Shown here piece after piece: positions 7,187-17,303 of a stretch of 64,000 nucleotides of DNA. The position numbers and the translations under genes were made by a program. How positions within the stretch are numbered: position 1 is the first letter of the stretch; each line of letters opens with the position of its first letter. Location of the stretch: NCBI RefSeq assembly GCF_006539945.1, contig NZ_BJNZ01000003.1, positions 62,001 to 126,000 on the forward strand, read 5' to 3'. The notes under the pieces were generated by a model that made no database searches, was not told the origin of the DNA, and worked only from the letters and a program-made list of their open reading frames with translations. Source of the stretch: Cellulosimicrobium cellulans (GTDB lineage Bacteria; Actinomycetota; Actinomycetes; Actinomycetales; Cellulomonadaceae).

Positions 7187-9445
7187 TCAGTGCGTGATCG
7201 CGATCCTGCGGTGCAGCCGGCGCAGCGGCCGGGGCGCCCACCAGTTGAACCGGCCGAGCAGCGTCATCGTCGCGGGGACCAGGAGCAGCCGGACGATGGT
7301 CGCGTCGATGAGCACGGCGACGGCGAGCGCGAACCCGACCTCCTTGATGACGAGGAGGTCGCCGAACACGAAGCCCGCGAAGACGACGATGATGATCGCC
7401 GCCGCAGACGTGATGATCCGGCCGGAGCGCTGGAGCCCCAGGCGCACCGCCTCGTCGTTGGGGTGCCCGGCGTCGAAGAGCTCCTTGACGCGAGCGAGCA
7501 GGAACACCTCGTAGTCCATGGCGAGGCCGAACGCGAAGGCGACGACGAGCGCGACCACGTACGTCTCGATCCCCCCGACCGAGGAGAAGTCGAGCAGGCC
7601 CTCGAGGTGCCCGTCCTGGAACACCCAGACGAGCACGCCGAGCGAGGCCGCGAGCGAGAGCGCGTTCGTGAGGAGCGCCTTGACCGGTACCACGACGGAC
7701 CCCGTCATGAGGAACAGCAGCAGGAGCGTCGCGCCGACGACGACCCCGACGGCCCACCACACGCGCTCGCCGAGCGCGTCGAGGAAGTCGACCTGCCCGG
7801 CCGCCTGCCCCGTGACCCACACGTCGAACGCGCTGTCGGTCGCCCGCACCTCCCGCACGACGGACACCGCCTCCGGCCCACCGGCGTCGTCCGCGTCGAC
7901 GTGCACGCCCACGACGGCGTAGTCGCCGAGCGGCGCCGCGGGGTCGACGGACGCGACGCCGTCGAGCCCGGCGACCTCGTCCGCCCACGCCTGCGCCTCC
8001 TCGACGCTCGCGTCGACCACGGCCACCACCTGGGCGCTCTCGCTCGACGGGTACCGGGCGGCGAGCTCGTCGACGAACTCGCGCTGCGGGGAGCCCTGGG
8101 GGAGCAGCTCGATGCCGGAGTTGCGCATGTGCAGCCCGAGGACGGGCAGCGCGAGGACGACGAGCACGACGACCGTCGTCAGCAGCACCCACACGGGGTG
8201 GCGCTGCACGCGCGCCGCGAGGCGGGAGAACGCGCCCTCGTCGGACTGCACGTCCGCGGTCCGGGCGAGCACGCGGCGCAGGCCGGGGACGTGGCCGAGG
8301 ACGCCAGGCTTCGCGAGGCGGCGGCCCGAGAACGCGAGCAGCGCGGGGACGAGCGTGAGCGCCGTCGCGACCGCGACGAGCACCACGCCGAGGCCACCGG
8401 CGCCGACGGACCGCAGGATGTCGGGGCGGAACACCATGAGCCCGGCGATCGAGATCGCGACGGTGAGCGCGGAGAACGCGACGGTGCGGCCCGCCGTCTC
8501 CATGGTGCGCACGAGCGCCGCGTGGACGACGCCGTCCCCGCGCCGTCGCCGCAGCGCCGGGTCGTCGCCGGCCTCGATGAGGCGGTGCAGCTCCTCCCGG
8601 AACCGCGACACGACGAGCAGCCCGTAGTCGATCGAGAGCCCGAGCCCGAGCAGGGTCACGACGTTGACCACGGACGCGTCGACGTCGAGCACGTACGTGA
8701 GGCCCAGCAGCACGCCCAGCCCCGTCCCGATGGAGGCGACGGCCCCCGCCATCGGCATCGCGGCCGCGAGGAACCCGCCGAAGACCAGCACCATGATGAG
8801 CAGGGCGACCGGCAGGGCGAACTTCTCGCCGGTCGTGAGGTCCTCCTCCACCTGGCCCGTGATGGCGTCGACGATGAGCGCGTTCGAGCCCACGAGCCCC
8901 GTCGCCTCCCCGGCGGCGTCGGGCGCGGCCTCCGCGAGGACGCCGGGCACCGCCTCGAGCTGCTCGACGACGCGCTCCGCCACGGCGTCCGTGCGCTCGG
9001 CGTCGAGGTCGGTGCGCAGCGTCACCACGGTGAGGAACCCGTCCCCGTCGCTCGCGACGAGCGACTGCGCGGCCGGGTCCTCCACGCCGCCGGGGATCAC
9101 GTACGGGTTGATGACCGTGTCCACGCCCTCGATCGCCACGAGGTCCGCGTTCACCTCGGTCATGGCCTCCACGACCTGCGCGTCCGCCGGGTCGACCTCG
9201 CTCACCAGCAGCGTGATCTCCGGGCCGCCCTCGTCGTTCTCGGCGAGGATCTCGGTCGCGCGCTCGCTGTCCGACCCGGGGATGGAGGGAGCCCCCGTGG
9301 TCACCCGGTCGAACACGCTCTCGCCGTGCACGCCGAACAGCGCGAGCGCGAACCCGAGCCCCGTGAGGACGACCCACACGACGACCGTGAGACGGGGATG
9401 ACGGGCGACACGACGACCGAGGCTCGAGAACACGAGCGCCAGCAT
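7187..9445 (-). CDS. MMPL/RND-family membrane transporter
   Basis: A 752-residue polytopic protein with the duplicated RND layout of actinobacterial MMPL transporters: one N-terminal helix (VVVWVVLTGLGFALALFGV), a large extracytoplasmic domain, a block of five to six helices (~190-370), a second extracytoplasmic domain, and a second helix block (~530-735). The stretch SIDYGLLVVSRFREEL and its repeat AMDYEVFLLARVKEL carry the conserved Asp-Tyr pair of the proton relay. MMPL proteins export lipids or hydrophobic compounds by proton motive force; the cargo is unknown here. It is codirectional with and 105 nt upstream of the response regulator, so cotranscription is possible. Confidence 0.92.
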   Translation of the reverse strand: MLALVFSSLGRRVARHPRLTVVVWVVLTGLGFALALFGVHGESVFDRVTTGAPSIPGSDSERATEILAENDEGGPEITLLVSEVDPADAQVVEAMTEVNADLVAIEGVDTVINPYVIPGGVEDPAAQSLVASDGDGFLTVVTLRTDLDAERTDAVAERVVEQLEAVPGVLAEAAPDAAGEATGLVGSNALIVDAITGQVEEDLTTGEKFALPVALLIMVLVFGGFLAAAMPMAGAVASIGTGLGVLLGLTYVLDVDASVVNVVTLLGLGLSIDYGLLVVSRFREELHRLIEAGDDPALRRRRGDGVVHAALVRTMETAGRTVAFSALTVAISIAGLMVFRPDILRSVGAGGLGVVLVAVATALTLVPALLAFSGRRLAKPGVLGHVPGLRRVLARTADVQSDEGAFSRLAARVQRHPVWVLLTTVVVLVVLALPVLGLHMRNSGIELLPQGSPQREFVDELAARYPSSESAQVVAVVDASVEEAQAWADEVAGLDGVASVDPAAPLGDYAVVGVHVDADDAGGPEAVSVVREVRATDSAFDVWVTGQAAGQVDFLDALGERVWWAVGVVVGATLLLLFLMTGSVVVPVKALLTNALSLAASLGVLVWVFQDGHLEGLLDFSSVGGIETYVVALVVAFAFGLAMDYEVFLLARVKELFDAGHPNDEAVRLGLQRSGRIITSAAAIIIVVFAGFVFGDLLVIKEVGFALAVAVLIDATIVRLLLVPATMTLLGRFNWWAPRPLRRLHRRIAITH

Positions 9446-9547
9446 CCCATCCGCCCGCGCCGCGTGTCAGATCCCTCGCGACGCTGTGGACGACGTTCAC
9501 CCGACCTCCCCACACCGGCGGCGACCGGGAGCGTGGGCGGCGGTGCG

Positions 9548-9553
9548 TAGGCT
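9548..9553 (+). promoter_or_regulatory. -10 element TAGGCT, leaderless promoter of rarA
   Basis: TAGGCT ends 6 nt before the rarA ATG and no ribosome-binding site is present. Transcription would begin at or next to the start codon. Confidence 0.5.
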
Positions 9554-9559
9554 CGGGGC

Positions 9560-11032
9560 ATGTCCACCGGTGATCTGTTCGGCGGCGACCTCTTCGGCGC
9601 CGCCACCTCCGGCGCGCAGGGCACGCCGCGACCCGGACCGGGGGCCCCGCTCGCCGTGCGCATGCGCCCCGCCGCCCTCGACGAGGTCGCGGGCCAGGCG
9701 CACCTGCTCGTCCCCGGCTCGCCCCTGCGGCGGCTCATCGAGTCGGACGCGTCCGGCGGCCGTGCCGCGCCCGGCTCCGTCATCCTCTGGGGCCCGCCCG
9801 GCACCGGCAAGACGACGCTCGCCTACCTCATCGCGACCGCGTCCGGCCGCCGCTTCGTCGAGCTCTCCGCCGTCACCGCGGGCGTGAAGGACGTGCGCAC
9901 CGTCGTCGAGGACGCCCGCCGCCGCCTCGCGACCGGCGGCGACGAGACCGTCCTGTTCATCGACGAGGTGCACCGCTTCTCCAAGTCGCAGCAGGACGCG
10001 CTCCTGCCGAGCGTCGAGAATCGCTGGGTCACGCTCGTCGCGGCGACCACCGAGAACCCGAGCTTCTCCGTCAACTCGCCGCTCCTCTCCCGCTCGCTCC
10101 TGCTCACGCTCCAGCCTCTCGGGGACGACGACGTCCGCGCCCTCGTGCGCCGCGCCGTCGCCGACGACCGGGGGCTCGGCGGTCTCGTCGAGCTCACCGA
10201 CGAGGCGGAGGACCACCTCGTGCGCCTCGCCGGGGGAGACGCGCGCAAGGCGCTCACCGTGCTCGAGGCGGCAGCCGGCGCCGCGCTCTCGGACGCCCCG
10301 GTCCCGGTCCCTGCGGGGGCCTCGGAGGACGCGGGCGTCGACGGCGACGGCGAGCCCGGGCCGGACCACGCGTCGTCCGGCCCCGTGAGCGTGGACCTCG
10401 ACGCCGTCGAGCGCGCCGTCGACGTCGCCGCCGTGCGCTACGACCGCGACGGCGACCAGCACTACGACGTCGTGTCCGCGTTCATCAAGTCGATGCGCGG
10501 CTCCGACGTCGACGCCTCCCTGCACTACCTCGCACGCATGATCGCGGCGGGGGAGGACCCGCGCTTCATCGCCCGGCGCATCGTCATCGCGGCCGCGGAG
10601 GACGTCGGCATGGCCGACCCGTCCGCGCTGCAGACCGCCGTCGCCGCCGCCCAGGCCGTCCAGCTCATCGGCATGCCCGAGGGGCGGATCGTCCTCGCGG
10701 AGGCCGTCGTGCACCTCGCGACCGCGCCCAAGTCCAACGCCGCCTACCTCGGGATCGACGCGGCGCTCGCGGACGTGCGGGCCGGGAAGGCCGGGTCCGT
10801 CCCGACGCACCTGCGCGACGCGCACTACCCGGGCGCGAAGCAGCTGGGGCACGGCACGGGGTACCGGTACGCGCACGACGCGCCCCACGGCGTCGCGGCG
10901 CAGCAGTACCTGCCCGACTCGCTCGTCGGGTCGCGGTACTACACGCCGACCGACCGCGGGTACGAGCGCCAGGTCACCGACCGCCTCGGCCGGATCCGGG
11001 ACATCCTCGCGCAGGACGAGCCGGCGCGCTGA
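9560..11032 (+). CDS. rarA: Replication-associated recombination protein A (AAA+ ATPase)
   Basis: A 490-residue MgsA/WRNIP1-type AAA+ ATPase that acts at stalled replication forks. Walker A GPPGTGKT lies at residues 78-85 and Walker B at [10 protein letters not shown]; the sensor-1 region AATTENPSF follows. The C-terminal half has the tetramerisation domain with [23 protein letters not shown], diagnostic of the family. Between the ATPase and C-terminal domains (about 250-275) there is a Pro/Asp/Gly-rich linker longer than in E. coli RarA. It is divergent from the MMPL gene and upstream of rpsD, a conserved actinobacterial neighbourhood. The start is fixed by the leaderless -10 element. Confidence 0.95.
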   Translation: MSTGDLFGGDLFGAATSGAQGTPRPGPGAPLAVRMRPAALDEVAGQAHLLVPGSPLRRLIESDASGGRAAPGSVILWGPPGTGKTTLAYLIATASGRRFVELSAVTAGVKDVRTVVEDARRRLATGGDETVLFIDEVHRFSKSQQDALLPSVENRWVTLVAATTENPSFSVNSPLLSRSLLLTLQPLGDDDVRALVRRAVADDRGLGGLVELTDEAEDHLVRLAGGDARKALTVLEAAAGAALSDAPVPVPAGASEDAGVDGDGEPGPDHASSGPVSVDLDAVERAVDVAAVRYDRDGDQHYDVVSAFIKSMRGSDVDASLHYLARMIAAGEDPRFIARRIVIAAAEDVGMADPSALQTAVAAAQAVQLIGMPEGRIVLAEAVVHLATAPKSNAAYLGIDAALADVRAGKAGSVPTHLRDAHYPGAKQLGHGTGYRYAHDAPHGVAAQQYLPDSLVGSRYYTPTDRGYERQVTDRLGRIRDILAQDEPAR

Positions 11033-11063
11033 CCTGCCGGGGATCCGCGCCCCGGGGGTGCGG

Positions 11064-11229
11064 TAGACTGCTCAGGTCGCCTTCACGGCGACCACCTGGG
11101 ACCTCGGCCCCGACCCGCCGTCTCTCCCCCGGAGAGGCGCGTGGTCCATCGGCTGGTCCCGCACCCGGACCCGACCTCTCGGGACCAGGTGTGACGTCAG
11201 TACACACACGACAGGAATGAGATACCGCT
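11064..11229 (+). promoter_or_regulatory. Promoter and structured leader of rpsD
   Basis: TAGACT (11064-11069) is the likely -10. The ~155-nt leader then holds three stems: 11075-11081 with 11087-11093 (7 bp, 5-nt loop), 11119-11127 with 11131-11139 (9 bp, one G-U), and 11153-11160 with 11181-11188 (8 bp). AGGA at 11213-11216 is the ribosome-binding site. Ribosomal protein S4 regulates its own mRNA through structured leaders in other bacteria, so an autogenous element is plausible here but not demonstrated. Confidence 0.5.
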
Positions 11230-11856
11230 GTGACGTCTGTCAAGCGCTCGCGCCGCCAGGTCCGCCTGAGCCGCGCCCTGGGCATCGCCCTCACCCCGAA
11301 GGCCGTCAAGCACTTCGAGAAGCGCCCCTACCCCCCGGGTGAGCACGGTCGCGCCCGCCGCCGCACCGAGTCGGACTACGCGGTCCGTCTCCGCGAGAAG
11401 CAGCGTCTGCGCGCCCAGTACATGCTCCGCGAGAAGCAGCTCGCGCGTGCGTACGAGGAGGCCCGCAAGGACAAGGGTCTGACCGGTGAGGCGCTCGTCG
11501 AGAACCTCGAGACCCGCCTCGACGCGCTCGTGCTGCGCGCCGGCTTCGCCCGCACCATCCTCCAGGCGCGCCAGGCGGTCACGCACCGCCACATCCTCGT
11601 CGACGGCAAGATCGTGGACCGCCCGTCGTTCCGCGTGAAGCCCGGCCAGACCCTCCAGGTCAAGCCGAAGAGCCAGGCGACGACGCCGTTCCAGGTCGCG
11701 GCCGCGGGCGCGCACCGCGACGTCCTCCCGGCCGTCCCGGGCTACCTGGACGTCCAGCTCGAGAAGCTGAGCGCGATCCTCACGCGTCGCCCGAAGCGCG
11801 CCGAGGTCCCCGTGCAGTGCGAGGTCCAGCTCGTCGTCGAGTACTACGCTCGCTGA
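11230..11856 (+). CDS. rpsD: 30S ribosomal protein S4
   Basis: A 208-residue primary 16S rRNA-binding protein of the small subunit. It shows [40 protein letters not shown] in the N-terminal domain, then the S4 RNA-binding fold with [28 protein letters not shown]. It lacks the N-terminal zinc cysteines, so it is the zinc-independent (C-minus) form. It lies outside the alpha operon, next to rarA and alaS, as is common in Micrococcales. The GTG start is set by the AGGA upstream and the conserved N-terminus. It is followed by its own terminator, so it is monocistronic with a long leader. Confidence 0.97.
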   Translation: MTSVKRSRRQVRLSRALGIALTPKAVKHFEKRPYPPGEHGRARRRTESDYAVRLREKQRLRAQYMLREKQLARAYEEARKDKGLTGEALVENLETRLDALVLRAGFARTILQARQAVTHRHILVDGKIVDRPSFRVKPGQTLQVKPKSQATTPFQVAAAGAHRDVLPAVPGYLDVQLEKLSAILTRRPKRAEVPVQCEVQLVVEYYAR

Positions 11857-11868
11857 CCCTCGCTCCGG

Positions 11869-11904
11869 ACGCCTCGCTCACCGCTTCGTCGGCGAGCGAG
11901 GCGT
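11869..11904 (+). terminator. Hairpin terminator after rpsD
   Basis: An 11-bp stem (11869-11879 with 11894-11904) with a 14-nt loop begins 12 nt after the rpsD stop. The flanks carry the further complementary tccgga/tccgga stretch, and no long T-tract follows. Confidence 0.65.
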
Positions 11905-12105
11905 TCGTGCGTCCGGACCGGTGCGCCCGCCGCACCGCGGCGGCGCCGTCGTCGTGTCGTGCCCGACGGCGGTCCCCGCCCTGGTGCGGGTAGTGTTTCG
12001 CGGAGTCGTGGGCACGTCCGCCAGGACCCCGCGACGAGGTGGACCGCCCCGCGCACGACGCGCGACGTCCGCGCACAAGGCACCGTGACTGGCACTGGAG
12101 GAAGA

Positions 12106-12501
12106 ATGTCCCTGGGAGACGTGGCCGGCCTCATCGCAGCCATCGCGTTCGTGCTGCTCGTCGGCCTGCTCGCGGTGCCGCTCCTCAAGCTCGGCCGCGT
12201 GCTCGACGAGGCGCGCGCGAGCATCAAGGAGGTCACGGACCACTCGGTCCCGATCCTCGACGAGGCCGCGACGACCGTCGCCACGACCAACAGCCAGCTC
12301 GTCAAGGTCGACACGATCACGACGTCGGCGGCCCAGGTGAGCGAGAACGTCTCGGCGCTCACGGGGCTGTACGCCGCGACGTTCGGCGCCCCGCTGGTCA
12401 AGGTCGCCGCGTTCACCTACGGCGTGCGCCAGGCCGCCGCCCGCTCGTTCGGACGACGCCGTTCGTCGGACGGCGCCGGCCGTGCCGAGGGGTCGCGCTG
12501 A
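12106..12501 (+). CDS. DUF948 membrane protein
   Basis: A 131-residue protein with one N-terminal transmembrane helix ([20 protein letters not shown]) and an amphipathic, coiled-coil-like cytoplasmic or extracytoplasmic part ([31 protein letters not shown]), the DUF948 pattern. The C-terminus is basic. Function is unknown; the family sits in front of alaS in many actinobacteria. The ATG at 12106 has GGAGGAAG 3 nt upstream. Its stop overlaps the next start by one base. TAGTGT at 11991-11996 is a possible -10. Confidence 0.8.
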   Translation: MSLGDVAGLIAAIAFVLLVGLLAVPLLKLGRVLDEARASIKEVTDHSVPILDEAATTVATTNSQLVKVDTITTSAAQVSENVSALTGLYAATFGAPLVKVAAFTYGVRQAAARSFGRRRSSDGAGRAEGSR

Positions 12502-12860
12502 TGCGCCGGGTCTTCTGGATCGGCGTCGGGGTGGCGATCACGGTCGTGGTCGTCGTCCGCGGCAAGAAGATCCTCGCGCGGTACGCGCCCGCGTCGCTCG
12601 TGGACCAGGCGACGGAGCAGGTGAACGGCCTGGGCGAGAAGGTCGTGGAGATCGCCCGCGACTTCCGCACCGAGTTCACGCTCGCGCGCGACGCGCGCGA
12701 GCAGGAGCTCATGGCAGCGCTCCTCGCCGAGGGGCAGGAGGACCCGGACGTCGTCCGAGCGCGCCGCGCGGCCGGCCGCCACGCGCGCCCGGCCGCGGGA
12801 GACCCCAGCCCGTTCGACGACACGGACGACGTCGAGGACCTCCTCGGTTACTCCTTCTAG
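12501..12860 (+). CDS. DUF6167-type small membrane protein
   Basis: A 119-residue protein with a single N-terminal transmembrane helix ([16 protein letters not shown]), a basic stop-transfer segment, then a charged helix ([25 protein letters not shown]) and an acidic C-terminus ending LLGYSF. It matches the small membrane protein commonly paired with DUF948 upstream of alaS. The ATG shares its A with the preceding TGA, so translation is coupled. Role unknown. Confidence 0.75.
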   Translation: MRRVFWIGVGVAITVVVVVRGKKILARYAPASLVDQATEQVNGLGEKVVEIARDFRTEFTLARDAREQELMAALLAEGQEDPDVVRARRAAGRHARPAAGDPSPFDDTDDVEDLLGYSF

Positions 12861-12931
12861 GACGCGCGGCCCCGGCCGCCGCGACCCACAGCAAGCACCC
12901 CGCACGACCCACCGACTGCCCGAAGGACATC

Positions 12932-15619
12932 ATGCGCACCGCCGAGATCCGCAAGCGCTGGCTCGACTACTTCGCCGACCGCGACCACACCGTCGTGCCC
13001 TCGGCGTCGCTCGTCTCCCCGGACCCGTCCACGCTGTTCACGATCGCGGGCATGGTCCCGTTCATCCCGTACATGACGGGCGAGCAGACCCCGCCGTGGG
13101 ACCGCGCGACGAGCGTCCAGAAGTGTGTGCGCACGCTCGACATCGACGAGGTCGGCAAGACGACGCGCCACGGCACGTTCTTCCAGATGAACGGCAACTT
13201 CTCCTTCGGTGACTACTTCAAGGAAGGCGCGATCACCTACGCGTGGGACCTCGTCACGGGCTCGCGCGAGGAGGGCAAGTACGGGTTCGACCCGGAGACC
13301 GTCTGGGTGACCGTCTACCACGACGACGACGAGGCGCGGCAGCTCTGGAAGCGCATCGCCGGCCTGCCGGACGAGCGCATCCAGGCGCGCGGCAAGAAGG
13401 ACAACTACTGGTCCACGGGCCAGCCCGGTCCCGCCGGCCCGTGCTCGGAGATCTACATCGACCGCGGCCCGGAGTTCGGCCAGGAGGGTGGCCCCGTCGT
13501 CGACGAGGACCGCTACCTCGAGATCTGGAACCTCGTGTTCATGCAGTACGCGATCGACGACGTGAGGTCGAAGGAGGAGTTCCGGATCGTCTCGGAGCTC
13601 GCGCGCAAGAACATCGACACGGGCATGGGCCTGGAGCGCGTCGCCTACCTGCTCCAGGGCAAGGACAACCTCTACGAGATCGACGAGGTGTTCCCCGTCA
13701 TCGCGGCCGCCGAGGCGCTCTCGGGCAGGCGCTACGGCGCGAACCGGGAGGACGACGTGCGCATGCGCGTCGTGGCCGACCACGTGCGCTCGGCGCTCAT
13801 GATCATGAGCGACGGCGTGCGTCCCTCCAACGAGGGCCGCGGCTACGTGCTGCGGCGCCTGCTGCGCCGCTCCGTGCGCGCGATGCGCCTGCTGGGCGTG
13901 GAGGACCGCGCGATGCCGGCGCTGCTCCCGGTGAGCCGTGACGCGATGGCGCCGTCGTACCCGGAGGTCGCGACCGACTTCGAGCGCATCTCGAACGTCG
14001 CCTACACGGAGGAGGACGCGTTCCGGCGCACCCTCACCTCGGGGACGACGATCCTCGACACGGCCGTCACCCGGGCCAAGGCCGCCGCGGGGACGGGCGG
14101 GGTGCCGCTGCTCGGCGGCGACCAGGCGTTCGCGCTGCACGACACGTACGGCTTCCCGATCGACCTCACGCTCGAGATGGCCGCCGAGCAGGGTGTCCAG
14201 GTCGACGAGAAGGCGTTCCGCGCGCTCATGACCGAGCAGCGCCAGCGGGCCCGCGCCGACGCGCTCGCCAAGCGCTCGGGCGGGGTCGACACGGCCGCCT
14301 ACGAGTCGCTCGCGGGCGAGCTCTCCGCGCCGGTGGAGTTCCTCGGCTACACCGAGTCCTCGGCCGCCGTGCGCGTGGCCGGGCTGCTCGTCGACGGCGT
14401 GCCCGCGCCCGCCGCGACCGCGCCCGCCGACGTCGAGGTCGTGCTCGACCGCACGCCCTTCTACGCGGAGGCCGGCGGCCAGCTCGCCGACCACGGCACG
14501 ATCGTGCTCGACGGCGGCGCGACCATCGAGGTCGACGACGTCCAGCGCCCGATCAAGGGCCTGTCGGTGCACCGTGGTCGCCTCGTCGAGGGGACCGCGG
14601 CGCTCGGCGACCCCGGCACCGCGACGATCGACCGCGACCGCCGCAAGGCGATCAGCCGCGCCCACTCGGCGACGCACATGATCCACAAGGCTCTTCAGGA
14701 GTCGCTCGGCAAGGACGCGACCCAGGCAGGTTCGGAGAACGCGCCGAGCCGCATCCGGTTCGACTTCCGTCGCTCGTCGGCCGTGCCCGCGGGCGCGCTG
14801 TCGGAGATCGAGGAGCGGGTCAACACCCAGCTCCAGGAGAACCTCGAGGTCACGGACCAGCTCATGCCGATCACCGAGGCGCGGGCGCTCGGCGCCATGG
14901 CGCTGTTCGGCGAGAAGTACGGCGACGTCGTGCGCGTGGTGTCGATCGGCGGCGACTGGTCGCGCGAGCTGTGCGCCGGGACGCACGTGCAGCAGACGGG
15001 CCAGCTCGGCCTCGTGACGCTGCTCGGCGAGTCGTCGATCGGCTCGGGCGTGCGCCGCGTCGACGCGCTCGTCGGCGACGGCGCGTACGGGTTCCAGGCC
15101 AAGGAGCACGCGCTCGTGGGCCAGCTCACCGGCCTGCTCAACGTGCGGACCGAGGAGCTGCCCGACCGCGTGGGTGCGCTCGTGTCGCGCCTGCGCGACG
15201 CCGAGAAGGAGCTCGCCCAGCTCCGGCAGTCGCAGCTCCTCGCGGTCGCCGGCACGCTCGCCGCGGGCGCGGAGCTCGCGGGCGGTACGCGCGTCGTCGT
15301 GCACGACGCCGGCGAGGTCGCCTCTGCCGACGACCTCCGCGCGCTCGCGCTCGACGTGCGCGGCCGCCTCGGCGAGGCCGGGCCGGCCGTCGTGGCGGTC
15401 GGGGGCGTCGCGAAGGGCCGACCGCAGGTGGTCGTCGTGACCAACGCGTCGGCCCGTGCCGCGGGCCTTCGCGCCGGCGTGCTCGCCAAGGCTGCTGCCC
15501 AGACGCTGGGCGGCGGCGGCGGTGGCAAGGACGACATGGCCCAGGGCGGCGGCACGGACGTGTCCGCGCTGCCGGCCGCCCTCCAGGGCGTGCGCGACGG
15601 CGCCGCGGCGGCCGCGTGA
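12932..15619 (+). CDS. alaS: Alanyl-tRNA synthetase
   Basis: An 895-residue class IIc synthetase attaching alanine to tRNA-Ala. The N-terminal catalytic domain starts [14 protein letters not shown] and contains motif 2 around [18 protein letters not shown]. The middle domain recognises the G3-U70 pair. The editing domain shows the zinc/editing residues in HSATHMIH and CAGTHV. The C-terminal Gly-rich oligomerisation domain ([15 protein letters not shown]) is complete, so the enzyme is full length. The start has GAAGGA 5 nt upstream. Its stop overlaps the ruvX GTG (GTGA), placing alaS-ruvX-mltG-aroE in one coupled unit. Confidence 0.98.
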   Translation: MRTAEIRKRWLDYFADRDHTVVPSASLVSPDPSTLFTIAGMVPFIPYMTGEQTPPWDRATSVQKCVRTLDIDEVGKTTRHGTFFQMNGNFSFGDYFKEGAITYAWDLVTGSREEGKYGFDPETVWVTVYHDDDEARQLWKRIAGLPDERIQARGKKDNYWSTGQPGPAGPCSEIYIDRGPEFGQEGGPVVDEDRYLEIWNLVFMQYAIDDVRSKEEFRIVSELARKNIDTGMGLERVAYLLQGKDNLYEIDEVFPVIAAAEALSGRRYGANREDDVRMRVVADHVRSALMIMSDGVRPSNEGRGYVLRRLLRRSVRAMRLLGVEDRAMPALLPVSRDAMAPSYPEVATDFERISNVAYTEEDAFRRTLTSGTTILDTAVTRAKAAAGTGGVPLLGGDQAFALHDTYGFPIDLTLEMAAEQGVQVDEKAFRALMTEQRQRARADALAKRSGGVDTAAYESLAGELSAPVEFLGYTESSAAVRVAGLLVDGVPAPAATAPADVEVVLDRTPFYAEAGGQLADHGTIVLDGGATIEVDDVQRPIKGLSVHRGRLVEGTAALGDPGTATIDRDRRKAISRAHSATHMIHKALQESLGKDATQAGSENAPSRIRFDFRRSSAVPAGALSEIEERVNTQLQENLEVTDQLMPITEARALGAMALFGEKYGDVVRVVSIGGDWSRELCAGTHVQQTGQLGLVTLLGESSIGSGVRRVDALVGDGAYGFQAKEHALVGQLTGLLNVRTEELPDRVGALVSRLRDAEKELAQLRQSQLLAVAGTLAAGAELAGGTRVVVHDAGEVASADDLRALALDVRGRLGEAGPAVVAVGGVAKGRPQVVVVTNASARAAGLRAGVLAKAAAQTLGGGGGGKDDMAQGGGTDVSALPAALQGVRDGAAAAA

Positions 15620-16152
15620 CGCCCGTCCCCTCGCTGCCCGGTGACGACGGGCGCGCCCCCCTCCCGCGCGGGGCGCGCCTCGGCGTCGACGTGGGCAGCG
15701 TGCGCGTCGGCCTCGCGGCGAGCGACCCCGACGGGCTCGTGGCGACCCCGGTCGAGACGCTCGCGCGCGACACGCGGTCCGGGGGCGCGGTCCCGGCGGA
15801 CGTCGCGCGGATCGCCGCCGAGGCCGACGAGCGCGGCGCCCAGGTGGTCTACATCGGTCTCCCGCGCCACCTCGCCGGTGGGGAGGGCGCCGCTGCCCAG
15901 GGCGCCCGGGCGTACGCTGGGCTGGTGGCACGCGTCGTCGCACCGGTGCCGGTGCACCTCGTCGACGAGCGGATGTCGACCGTGAGCGCGCACCAGGCGC
16001 TCCACGCGTCGGGACGCGCCGGTCGCAAGCACCGTAGCGTCGTCGACCAGGCCGCCGCCGTTATCATTCTGCAATCCGCTCTCGACGCCGAGCGGGGCGC
16101 GGGAGCGCGCGCCGGAGAACCTGTAGACCCGACAGGAGACCACCGACCGTGA
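15616..16152 (+). CDS. ruvX: Holliday junction resolvase-like / pre-16S rRNA nuclease YqgF
   Basis: A 178-residue RNase-H-fold protein. The catalytic acidic residues appear in [13 protein letters not shown] (Asp in strand 1), in the IGLPRHLAG strand region, and in [11 protein letters not shown] and [10 protein letters not shown] (final Asp). YqgF processes the 5' end of 16S rRNA in E. coli; an older name implies Holliday junction resolution. GTG start and stop overlap both neighbours by 4 nt. The C-terminal ~20 residues (Gly/Ala/Asp-rich) are an extension. Confidence 0.92.
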   Translation: MTPVPSLPGDDGRAPLPRGARLGVDVGSVRVGLAASDPDGLVATPVETLARDTRSGGAVPADVARIAAEADERGAQVVYIGLPRHLAGGEGAAAQGARAYAGLVARVVAPVPVHLVDERMSTVSAHQALHASGRAGRKHRSVVDQAAAVIILQSALDAERGAGARAGEPVDPTGDHRP

Positions 16153-17303
16153 CCGACCTGTTCGAACGGCCCGCCGTCCAGGGCGAGCAGCAGCCCGCGC
16201 GCTCGTCGCGCTCGGAGCAGCGCGCCCGCCGGGCGGCGAAGAAGCGACGCCAGCGCCGGCGCCGCCGCGCCCTCGTGGTGCTGCTCGTCTCCCTCCTCGT
16301 GGTGGGCGGTGCGGGGTACCTGCTGCTCAACAACGCCTCCGACCTCTTCGGGTTCGACAACCCGCTCGAGGCCAAGGACTTCGAGGGCCCGGGTACCGAT
16401 CCGGTCGACGTCGTCATCGAGCCCGGCTCCACCGGCCGTGACATGGGCGCTGTGCTCACCGAGGCCGGCGTCGTCGCTAGCTCGGCGGCCTTCGCGAAGG
16501 CGTTCGACGAGAACCCGAACGCGGGGAAGATCCAGCCGGGCACCCACACCCTGCTCCTCGGCATGCCCGCGAAGGATGCCGTCGCGCGCCTCGTCGCGAA
16601 CGACTCGCGCGTCGAGACAAAGATCACCATTCCCGAGGGCTATACGGTCAAGCAGATCCTCGAGAAGGCGTCCTCCGTGACGGACATCCCGGTCGCCGAC
16701 TTCGAGGCCGCCATGGCCGATACCGCCGCGACGGGCCTGCCGGCCGAGGCGAACGGCAACTACGAGGGCTGGCTCTACCCGACGACGTACGTCCTCGAGC
16801 CCGGCGACGTGAGCCCTCAGGGGGTCATCCAGGGGATGGTCTCGCAGACGGTCATGAAGCTCGACGAGCTCGGGGTGGCCCCGGAAGACCGCGAGACCGT
16901 GCTCAACAAGGCCTCGCTCATCGAGCGAGAGGCGAAGTACGCGCCGGACCGTCCCAAGATGGCGCGCGCGATCGAGAACCGCCTGGAGATCAACATGGCG
17001 CTCCAGATCGATGCGGCGGTCGCCTACGGTTTGAACAAGCCGGGGACCGAGCTGACGCGTGACGACACGCAGAACCCCGACAACCCCTACAACACCTACG
17101 TGCACAAGGGGCTGCCGCCGACCCCGATCGCGAGCCCGGGCGCCGAGTCGTTGGCCGCGGTCGTGAACCCTGAGTCGGGGGACTGGATCTTCTGGACTGC
17201 CGTGAACCTCGAGACCGGGGAGACGAAGTTCGCCGTGACGTGGGACGAGCACGAGGCGAACGTCGCCGAGCTTCGTCGGTGGCAGGCGGAGAACGGCGGG
17301 TGA
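16149..17303 (+). CDS. mltG: Endolytic murein transglycosylase
   Basis: A 384-residue YceG-like enzyme that cleaves nascent glycan strands and thereby limits their length. A basic N-terminal cytoplasmic segment (~50 residues, Arg/Lys-rich) is followed by one transmembrane helix (ALVVLLVSLLVVGGAGYLLL) and an extracytoplasmic catalytic domain. Family features seen are PEGYTVKQIL, GWLYPTTY, the catalytic Glu in LIEREAKY, and YNTYVHKGLPPTPI near the end. It is coupled by overlaps to ruvX and aroE. Confidence 0.95.
   Translation: MTDLFERPAVQGEQQPARSSRSEQRARRAAKKRRQRRRRRALVVLLVSLLVVGGAGYLLLNNASDLFGFDNPLEAKDFEGPGTDPVDVVIEPGSTGRDMGAVLTEAGVVASSAAFAKAFDENPNAGKIQPGTHTLLLGMPAKDAVARLVANDSRVETKITIPEGYTVKQILEKASSVTDIPVADFEAAMADTAATGLPAEANGNYEGWLYPTTYVLEPGDVSPQGVIQGMVSQTVMKLDELGVAPEDRETVLNKASLIEREAKYAPDRPKMARAIENRLEINMALQIDAAVAYGLNKPGTELTRDDTQNPDNPYNTYVHKGLPPTPIASPGAESLAAVVNPESGDWIFWTAVNLETGETKFAVTWDEHEANVAELRRWQAENGG

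Noticed and set aside
12857-15943. Long minus-strand open frame opposite alaS and ruvX
   Set aside because: Shadow of alaS; no recognisable domain, low-complexity Arg/His/Val content.
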